Positions 1 through 6,288 of a stretch of DNA of 11,665 bases are shown in pieces. Position 1 is the stretch's first letter. The number at the start of each line of letters is the position of its first letter. The notes beneath the pieces were generated by a model. It did not search any database. It was not told the DNA's origin and saw only the letters and a list, made by a program, of their open reading frames with translations. The DNA lies in NCBI GenBank assembly GCA_900542165.1, contig UQMM01000042.1, positions 1 to 11,665 of the forward strand, written 5' to 3'. The stretch is from an uncultured Collinsella sp. GTDB lineage: Bacteria; Actinomycetota; Coriobacteriia; Coriobacteriales; Coriobacteriaceae. Both the position numbers and the translations under genes were made by a program.

Positions 1-1087
1 CCACGCGGGCGGCACCGCTGGCGACCATATCCCACTGGTCCAGGCGCTCACCGGCCGAAAGGCGCGAATGGAACACGGCAACCGTCTCGCCAAAGCGCGA
101 GCGAAAGCGACCGACGGTCTGAGCCGTCAGCGATATCTCGGGCACGAGCACGCAGGCTGAGCGGCCGGCCGCGAGTACGCGCTCGATGGCGGAGAGGTAG
201 ACCTCGGTTTTGCCGGAGCCTGTAACACCGTCCACGAGCAACACGTCGCCGTGCGCATCCAGGCGGGTGCGCTCAATCTGCGCGAGCGCCTGCTGCTGGC
301 CGTTGGTAAGGGAGACCGGCGCCTTACCGCTTGCCGAGGACAGCGTGGTCTGCTCGCTGCAGCCACGCCACGCACGGCGCTCCTCCACCACCACGACACC
401 GCGCTTTTCGAGCGCCTTGATGGTCGCCGACATGCTGTTGTAGAGCAAGTTGAGGTCGCGCGTCGTGACCGGCCCGCACTGGAGCGCCTCGATGAGCTGA
501 CGCTGGCGGACAGCAGTCTTGGGCGGCGTATAGTCGAAACCCTCGGGCGTGAGCATAACCCAGCGGTTTTGGATAGGCTTGACGGCGGGACGCTCAACCG
601 TCCACACGCCGTCGTCACCCTTGACCACACGCGGGCTGCCGCCCGGGGGCAAAAACAGGCGCAGGCACTCGGAAAGCGTCGCGACATATTCGCGGCTCAT
701 CCAACGTGCGATACGGGCGGCTTCGGCGGTAAAGAGCGGTTTGCTGAGGATAGCCTCGATGGCTTTAATACGCGCGGGGTCGAGAGCTTCATTACCTTGC
801 AGGTCGGCCAGCTCGGGCGCGATGTCGACGATGTAGCCCGCGGCCGCACGGTTGCCAAAGTGGACTAGGACCGTGGATCCGACCTGCGCCTCGTTAGCAA
901 GGGACCCTGGGATGCCGTAGGCGAATGGCTCGGACAGCGCACGCGTCGGGATGTCGAGGACTACGCTCGCATAGGCGACGACGGGTTCGGGTACGGGCTC
1001 GGGCTGCGCCGGGGCGGCGGCAGGAGTCGCGGACTTCGGAGCTTCCTCCGGTTCCGGCGAACCAAACAGCGAAAGTTGCTCGGCCAT
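1..1087 (-). CDS. priA: Primosomal protein N' (replication-restart helicase PriA), N-terminal part
   Basis: PriA is a superfamily 2 DNA helicase that recognises abandoned replication forks and reloads the replisome. The window holds the first 362 codons; the rest (the family is usually about 730-800 aa) lies beyond the left edge. Residues 1-37 form a Pro/Ala/Glu-rich extension that begins MAEQLSLFG. The 3'-DNA-binding domain starts near residue 38 (AYASVVLDIPTRALSEPFAY). The helicase core begins with Walker A GVTGSGKT (287-294, K293), followed by VLVPEISLT and FHSRLSAGERLDQWD, all typical of PriA. The ATG is supported by a strong ribosome binding site (aggaggtg, 1096-1103, 8 bases upstream). 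It lies directly downstream of gltX, past a terminator. No frameshift is seen. The family call is firm; the unusual part is the clamp-motif-like N terminus. Confidence 0.96.
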   Translation of the reverse strand, partial: MAEQLSLFGSPEPEEAPKSATPAAAPAQPEPVPEPVVAYASVVLDIPTRALSEPFAYGIPGSLANEAQVGSTVLVHFGNRAAAGYIVDIAPELADLQGNEALDPARIKAIEAILSKPLFTAEAARIARWMSREYVATLSECLRLFLPPGGSPRVVKGDDGVWTVERPAVKPIQNRWVMLTPEGFDYTPPKTAVRQRQLIEALQCGPVTTRDLNLLYNSMSATIKALEKRGVVVVEERRAWRGCSEQTTLSSASGKAPVSLTNGQQQALAQIERTRLDAHGDVLLVDGVTGSGKTEVYLSAIERVLAAGRSACVLVPEISLTAQTVGRFRSRFGETVAVFHSRLSAGERLDQWDMVASGAARV

Positions 1088-1120
1088 GGCCCCAGCACCT
1101 CCTATCCCATACGTCTACAG

Positions 1121-1153
1121 AAACAAGAGCCCCGCTCTGAGTGAACGGGGCTC
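1121..1153 (-). terminator. Rho-independent terminator after gltX
   Basis: Read on the minus strand, an 8-bp perfect GC-rich stem (cggggctc 1146-1153 pairs with gagccccg 1127-1134) with an 11-base loop is followed by TTGTTT (1121-1126). It starts 23 bases after the gltX stop, and its T-rich tail ends only 17 bases before the priA ribosome binding site. It probably ends or attenuates gltX transcription; some readthrough may feed priA. Confidence 0.75.
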
Positions 1154-1176
1154 GGATACATACATTTGCGCAGCGA

Positions 1177-2652
1177 TTACAGCGCCATCGTGCGGGCGCG
1201 GTCGATGCGCGCCAGGCAGTCGTCGCGGCCGACGAGCGCCATGGTCTCGCCCAGCGGAGGACTCACCATGTTGCCGCAGACGGCGACGCGCACGGCCTGG
1301 AACACCACGCGCTTCTTAAGGTCCATCTGCTCGGGAAGCGGCTCAAGCGCGGCGTCAATGTTGACAGCCGTCCACTCGTCCACACCCTCGAGCGCGGCCT
1401 TAGCGGCATCCAGAATGGCACCCATGCCTTCCTTGGCCAGGCCCTTGTTGACAGACTTCTCGTCATACTCGAGCGTCTCGGCCGTAGCAAAGATGGGAGC
1501 GGCGACGGTCACGGCGTCGGCCGGCATCTTGGTGCGCGGTTTAACGATGGCAGCGAGCGCGTCGATCCAATCCTCGCCGTACTCGACATTACCCTCGATG
1601 AGACCCGCCTCATGCAGCTCGGGGACCATGATCTCGTCGGCAAACTGAGCATCGGACATGCCGTTGATGTACTCGGCATTGACCCAGTCGAGCTTCTTGG
1701 GGTCGAAGGTCGCCGGGTTCTTGGAGATGCGGTCGAGCGAGAACTTGCTGGCCAGGACTTCGCGCGGGATGATCGTGGTCTCGCCGTCGAGCGACCAGCC
1801 GAGCAGCGCCAGGTAGTTGACGAAGGCATCGGACAAGTAACCGGCGTCACGGTACTCCTCCACCGAGGTGGCGCCGTGGCGCTTGGAGAGCTTCTTGCCG
1901 TCGGCGCCCAGGATCATGGAGATGTGGGCAAACGTGGGCACGGGCGCGCCGAGGGCCTCGTAGACCATGACCTGGCGCGGGGTGTTGGACAGGTGGTCGT
2001 CGCCACGGATGACATGGGTGATCTTCATCATGGCGTCGTCGACGACGGTCGCGAAGTTGTACGTGGGCGTGCCATCGGAGCGGAAGATGACAAAGTCGTC
2101 GAGCTCCTTGGCGTCGAAGGTCACCTCGCCGTGGACGGCGTCGTGGATGACGACGTCGCCGCGGTCCTCGGGCACCTTGATGCGCAGGACGTAGGACTCG
2201 CCGGCCTCGATGCGGCGGCGGGCCTCCTCGGGATCAAGATCGCGGCAACGGCGCTGATAGCCCTGGAAGGGGTCCTTGCGCTCCTGCGCGGCCTTGCGGT
2301 CGGCGTCGAGCTGTTCCTTGGTGCAGAAGCAGGGATAGGCCTTGCCCTCGTCCCAAAGCTTCTGGGCGGCCTGCTTATACAGGTCCAGGCGCTCGGTCTG
2401 GGCGTAGGGGCCAAAGTCGCCGCCCACCTCGGGACCCTCGTCCCAGTCCAGGCCCAGCCAACGCATGGCGCGCAGGATGATCTGCGTGTTCTCATCGGTG
2501 GAGCGGGTGGGATCGGTGTCGTCGATGCGCAGGATGAACGTGCCGCCGTTTGCGCGGGCGAAAGCCCAGTTATAGATAGCGGTGCGGGCGCCGCCGATGT
2601 GCAGCTTGCCCGTCGGTGAGGGTGCAAAGCGGACGCGAACGTCTGATGCCAT
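1177..2652 (-). CDS. gltX: Glutamyl-tRNA synthetase
   Basis: This cytoplasmic class I aminoacyl-tRNA synthetase charges tRNA-Glu with glutamate using ATP. The 491-aa length is normal for a bacterial GluRS. The Rossmann catalytic domain starts RVRFAPSPTGKLHIGG, with the HIGH-type signature HIGG at 18-21; the KMSKS-type loop is KLSKR at 254-258. Cysteines C108, C110 and C136 resemble the zinc-knuckle positions of the E. coli enzyme. The C-terminal anticodon-binding part runs from about 330 to the end. The reading frame stays open 13 codons further upstream to an ATG at 2691, but the start at 2652 (MASDVRVRF) fits the family and has a ribosome binding site at the right distance. It heads the gltX-priA direction and is divergent from metK. 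In many actinobacteria GluRS also charges tRNA-Gln for transamidation; whether that holds here cannot be read from the sequence. Confidence 0.97.
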   Translation of the reverse strand: MASDVRVRFAPSPTGKLHIGGARTAIYNWAFARANGGTFILRIDDTDPTRSTDENTQIILRAMRWLGLDWDEGPEVGGDFGPYAQTERLDLYKQAAQKLWDEGKAYPCFCTKEQLDADRKAAQERKDPFQGYQRRCRDLDPEEARRRIEAGESYVLRIKVPEDRGDVVIHDAVHGEVTFDAKELDDFVIFRSDGTPTYNFATVVDDAMMKITHVIRGDDHLSNTPRQVMVYEALGAPVPTFAHISMILGADGKKLSKRHGATSVEEYRDAGYLSDAFVNYLALLGWSLDGETTIIPREVLASKFSLDRISKNPATFDPKKLDWVNAEYINGMSDAQFADEIMVPELHEAGLIEGNVEYGEDWIDALAAIVKPRTKMPADAVTVAAPIFATAETLEYDEKSVNKGLAKEGMGAILDAAKAALEGVDEWTAVNIDAALEPLPEQMDLKKRVVFQAVRVAVCGNMVSPPLGETMALVGRDDCLARIDRARTMAL

Positions 2653-2658
2653 GGAAAT

Positions 2659-2664
2659 CTCCTC
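2659..2664 (-). promoter_or_regulatory. Ribosome binding site that fixes the gltX start
   Basis: Minus-strand gaggag lies 6 bases upstream of the ATG at 2652. The more upstream in-frame ATG at 2691 has no comparable site, so 2652 is preferred. Confidence 0.75.
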
Positions 2665-2692
2665 GATTGCAGGATGGATGTCTAACCGCACC

Positions 2693-2698
2693 AGTATA
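2693..2698 (-). promoter_or_regulatory. Candidate -10 box for gltX
   Basis: Minus-strand TATACT matches 5 of 6 positions of the sigma-70 type -10 consensus and would give a leader of about 35 bases. No convincing -35 box is seen at 16-18 bases spacing, so the call is weak. Confidence 0.3.
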
Positions 2699-2732
2699 AA
2701 GCATCAAGGCAACCTCCGCACAAAGGGCACCG

Positions 2733-2833
2733 ACCTAGTCATTGGGGACAGACTTAAATGACCAATCGTTGTAGTCATTGGGGACATTCTTGGTTTAAGA
2801 CTGGTCATTTAAGTCTGTCCCCAATGAGTAGGT
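2733..2833. repeat. Palindromic REP-like element between gltX and metK
   Basis: Two 32-base arms (2733-2764 and 2802-2833) are inverted copies with 31 of 32 matches; the inner 26 bases (2739-2764 with 2802-2827) are perfect. The arm reads tcattggggacagactt and onward through aaatgacca. The 37-base centre contains a third, partial direct copy: 15 bases (tagtcattggggaca) at 2772-2786 repeat 2736-2750. No T-run follows either arm, so it does not look like a terminator. AT-rich palindromes of this 'ggggacag' type are, from memory, dispersed in Coriobacteriia and resemble REP units mobilised by IS200-like (Y1) transposases; that link is inference. No transposase lies in the window. Confidence 0.8.
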
Positions 2834-2865
2834 GCGGAAAGGGTGTGAATGTTGGATTTACGCGC

Positions 2866-2871
2866 TATGAT
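2866..2871 (+). promoter_or_regulatory. Candidate -10 box for metK
   Basis: TATGAT matches 5 of 6 consensus positions, but the -35 region is poor. Transcription would begin near 2878 and give a leader of about 60 bases containing the GC-rich hairpin at 2890-2916. Confidence 0.4.
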
Positions 2872-2889
2872 GTGCCCTTGCATAGAGAG

Positions 2890-2916
2890 CCCGGCGGAAT
2901 GGTAACGGTCGCCGGG
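2890..2916 (+). promoter_or_regulatory. GC-rich hairpin in the metK leader (possible cis-regulator)
   Basis: A perfect 7-bp all-GC stem (cccggcg 2890-2896 with cgccggg 2910-2916) closes a 13-base loop. Downstream come ACACG, a five-T run (2922-2926) and the ribosome binding site aaagga (2928-2933). The hairpin plus T-run loosely resembles an attenuator. Upstream TGCCCTT (2873-2879) could pair with 6 of 7 bases of the ribosome-binding segment 2929-2935, if it is transcribed. metK genes are often controlled by SAM riboswitches, but I cannot match this to a known class. Confidence 0.4.
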
Positions 2917-2938
2917 ACACGTTTTTGAAAGGACAATC

Positions 2939-4219
<1,281 letters not shown>

Positions 4220-4256
4220 GCACGCGGCTAAAGCTACAGCCAAATAGAAACGCACC

Positions 4257-4296
4257 AAAAAGAGGTACCGAAACAACCGGTACCTCTTTTTTATTT
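4257..4296 (+). terminator. Rho-independent terminator after metK
   Basis: A perfect 10-bp stem (agaggtaccg 4261-4270 with 4278-4287) and a 7-base loop are extended by an A-run before (4257-4260) and a T-run after (4287-4292, then ATTT). It starts 37 bases after the metK stop. The A/T flanks would let it work in either direction. Confidence 0.92.
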
Positions 4297-4387
4297 AATC
4301 GGTGGTGAAGATAAGTCGACATGGAGCACAGAATAGGTCTCCAGCTGATGGATTTTGCAGCATGAGCGCCTCTACCATGTATCCTAA

Positions 4388-4508
4388 GTTCCGAGGGCTT
4401 TGGTATTTGGTCGATCGCGAGTTCCGCACGAGCCGGAGGCCACTTAATGTGGCCTCCGTGCGAGCCAGGACTGTAGAGCAGGCGACCAAATACCAAAGCC
4501 CTCGGAAC
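4388..4508. repeat. Nested palindrome upstream of sdaA
   Basis: The outer arms 4388-4413 and 4483-4508 are a perfect 26-base inverted repeat (left arm starts gttccgagggctttgg). Inside, ggaggccac (4435-4443) pairs with gtggcctcc (4449-4457) around a TTAAT loop, and cgcac (4425-4429) with gtgcg (4458-4462), leaving a five-base bulge. The element ends 12 bases before the sdaA ribosome binding site. No T-run follows on either strand, so a simple terminator is unlikely. It could be a structured mRNA leader, a MITE-like insertion or a palindromic repeat unit; I see no target-site duplication. A weak promoter (ttgcag 4355-4360, tatcct 4380-4385, spacing 19) precedes it. The remainder of the gap, 4297-4387, shows nothing else that I recognise. 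Confidence 0.85.
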
Positions 4509-4531
4509 GACGGGATAGAGAAGGAGCACCC

Positions 4532-6139
4532 ATGGCAGGCAAGCCGCAAACACTAGCTACGACCTCGGCATTCGAGATCTTGGGCCCCGTCATGGTCGGC
4601 CCCAGTTCATCGCACACCGCCGGCGCCCTGCGCTGCGCCCAAGTTGCCGCCAGCCTGTTGGAAGGCCGCATCACCAAAGTCACCTTTGGCCTGTGGAACT
4701 CCTTCGCCCACACCTACCGCGGCCACGGCACCGATCGCGCACTCGTCGCGGGCATCCTGGGCCTCGACACCGATGACGAGAACATCAAGCAGGCCTTCGA
4801 CCTCGCACACGAGCAGGGCCTCGAATATCACTTTGACATCAAGGGCGACGACGCCTCTATCCACCCCAACACCGTCGACATCGACATGGTCGACGACACG
4901 GGCGCCACGGCGCAGGTCCGCGGCGAGAGCCTGGGCGGCGGCAAGATGCGCATCAGCCGCATTAACGGCGTCGGCGTCGACATCTCGGGCATGTACTCCA
5001 CGCTCTTCGTGGCGCACCAGGACGTCCCCGGTGTGCTCGCCGCGCTCACGAACCTTCTCGCCTACGCACACGTGAATATCGCCTTCTGCCGCACCTACCG
5101 CACCGAAGTGGGCGGCCAGGCCTACTCCGTCTTTGAGACCGACGGCGCGCCCGACGACACCGTCGTCCCCATGCTGCGCAAGCTCGACAATGTCGATTAC
5201 GCGACCTTTATCGAGCTCCCCGGTTCTGCCTCGTCGCTCTCCCCCGGCGTCTCGGCCAAGGAGATCTTCGACGACGGCGAGCAGCTGCTCGATGCGTGCA
5301 AGGAACTGGGGCTCAGCATCGGCGCCATCATGGCCATGCGCGAGGCGCGTCTGACCGGCGAGGCCCACGCCGTCGCCGCCATGCGCCGCGTGCTCGACGT
5401 TATGCGCGAGGAGACCACGGCCCCCATCGTCAATCCGCAGCGCTCGCTCGGCGGGCTTATCGGCGGCGAAGCAAAGCTTGTCGATGCCACCGGCCGCAAC
5501 GACCTTGGCTCCAACTTAATGGGCACCGTTCAAACCGACGCCGTGGCCCGCGCGATGGCCGTGCTCGAGCGCTCCGCCACGATGGGAGTGATCGTCGCCG
5601 CCCCCACGGCAGGCTCCGCGGGTGTCGTGCCCGGCTGCGTGCTGGCGCTCGCCGATCACCTTCAGCTCGACGACGAGCAGGTCATGGACGCGCTCTACTG
5701 CGCAGCCGCCATCGGCCTCAACCTCACCACGAGCGCCTGCGTCGCCGGCGCCGAGGGCGGCTGCCAGGCCGAGGTGGGAAGCGCCGCCGCCATGGCAGCC
5801 GCCGCGCTGGTGCAGATGCTCGGCGGCACGCCCGAGCAGGCGCTCGACGCCAGTTCCATCGCGCTGAGTAACCTGCTGGGCCTCGTTTGTGACCCCGTCG
5901 GTGGCCTCGTGGAGGTGCCCTGCCAAAACCGCAACGCCATCGGCGTGGCAGCGGCCTTTAGTTCGGCACAACTCGCCCTCGCAGGCATTAAGAGCTTGGT
6001 GCCGTTTGACCAGATGGCACATGTCATGCTCTCGGTGGGTCACGCGTTGCCGGCCACGCTGCGCGAGACGGCAAAGGGCGGCATCGCGCAGGCTCCGGCC
6101 GCACTTTCGGCCTGTGCAAAATGCGGTGTGTGCGGATAG
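4532..6139 (+). CDS. sdaA: L-serine ammonia-lyase, iron-sulfur type, single chain (beta-alpha fusion)
   Basis: The enzyme converts L-serine to pyruvate and ammonia using an oxygen-labile [4Fe-4S] cluster instead of pyridoxal phosphate. The 535-aa chain joins the beta part (residues 1 to about 230, with GPVMVGPSSSHTAGALR at 18-34 and an ACT-like segment about 158-229) to the alpha part (about 241-535). Cluster cysteines are C411 (EGGC), C453 (CDPVGG) and C464 (VPCQNRNA); their spacings of 42 and 11 equal those I recall for the Legionella enzyme. The C terminus carries C528, C531 and C534. In Legionella a C-terminal cysteine folds into the active site as an intrinsic inhibitor, so one of these may do the same. 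Start: ATG with ribosome binding site aaggag (4521-4526). It stands alone between a nested palindrome and its own terminator. Confidence 0.96.
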   Translation: MAGKPQTLATTSAFEILGPVMVGPSSSHTAGALRCAQVAASLLEGRITKVTFGLWNSFAHTYRGHGTDRALVAGILGLDTDDENIKQAFDLAHEQGLEYHFDIKGDDASIHPNTVDIDMVDDTGATAQVRGESLGGGKMRISRINGVGVDISGMYSTLFVAHQDVPGVLAALTNLLAYAHVNIAFCRTYRTEVGGQAYSVFETDGAPDDTVVPMLRKLDNVDYATFIELPGSASSLSPGVSAKEIFDDGEQLLDACKELGLSIGAIMAMREARLTGEAHAVAAMRRVLDVMREETTAPIVNPQRSLGGLIGGEAKLVDATGRNDLGSNLMGTVQTDAVARAMAVLERSATMGVIVAAPTAGSAGVVPGCVLALADHLQLDDEQVMDALYCAAAIGLNLTTSACVAGAEGGCQAEVGSAAAMAAAALVQMLGGTPEQALDASSIALSNLLGLVCDPVGGLVEVPCQNRNAIGVAAAFSSAQLALAGIKSLVPFDQMAHVMLSVGHALPATLRETAKGGIAQAPAALSACAKCGVCG

Positions 6140-6157
6140 CGGCAAAGAATGACTCAA

Positions 6158-6184
6158 AGGTGGGACAAATGTCCCACCTCTTTT
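6158..6184 (+). terminator. Rho-independent terminator after sdaA
   Basis: A perfect 9-bp stem (aggtgggac 6158-6166 with gtcccacct 6171-6179), with loop AAAT, is followed by CTTTT. It begins 18 bases after the sdaA stop. Confidence 0.85.
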
Positions 6185-6225
6185 GAATGCCACCGTTTCC
6201 GTACCACAAACAGCAGGGCAATCGC

Positions 6226-6231
6226 TATAAT
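6226..6231 (+). promoter_or_regulatory. Consensus -10 box for the L,D-transpeptidase gene
   Basis: TATAAT is identical to the -10 consensus, 58 bases before the chosen start codon. The -35 region is weak (ACCACA at 6203-6208, 17-base spacing). Transcription would begin near 6238, after the sdaA terminator, so the gene has its own promoter. Confidence 0.6.
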
Positions 6232-6272
6232 GCAAGCCCAGTAAAAACACGATGAGCCATAAGGCGAAATTC

Positions 6273-6278
6273 GAAGGA
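6273..6278 (+). promoter_or_regulatory. Ribosome binding site that decides the transpeptidase start
   Basis: GAAGGA lies 10 bases before the ATG at 6289 but only one base before the in-frame ATG at 6280. The spacing favours 6289 as the true start, shortening the longest reading frame by three codons. Confidence 0.6.
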
Positions 6279-6288
6279 TATGCATACG

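Noticed and set aside
251..868. Plus-strand open frame of 205 codons opposite priA
   Set aside because: The minus strand reads a continuous PriA with Walker A and family motifs; the plus-strand frame shows no domain.
1141..2619. Long plus-strand open frame (492 codons) opposite gltX
   Set aside because: It is an antisense shadow of high-GC codon use. gltX on the other strand carries every expected GluRS motif, and this frame has no recognisable domain.
2653..2691. gltX starting at the upstream ATG at 2691
   Set aside because: The extra 13 residues are not typical of GluRS, the ATG lacks a ribosome binding site, and it overlaps the likely promoter and leader.
2733..2833. CRISPR array
   Set aside because: The copies are inverted arms plus one partial direct copy, with no regular spacers and no cas genes nearby.
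2872..2938. SAM-I or SAM-IV riboswitch before metK
   Set aside because: The candidate leader is too short for the multi-helix SAM-I/IV core and lacks its conserved segments; only a small hairpin is visible.
4388..4508. tRNA or T-box leader in the sdaA upstream region
   Set aside because: The 26-bp outer stem is far too long for a tRNA acceptor arm, no T-loop or anticodon arm can be placed, and no T-box antiterminator sequence or terminator T-run is present.
4295..4556. Short open frames on both strands across the nested palindrome that share peptides such as FRGLWYLV and TKYQSPRN
   Set aside because: The shared peptides follow automatically from the inverted repeat being read on both strands; there is no good ribosome binding site or other coding sign.
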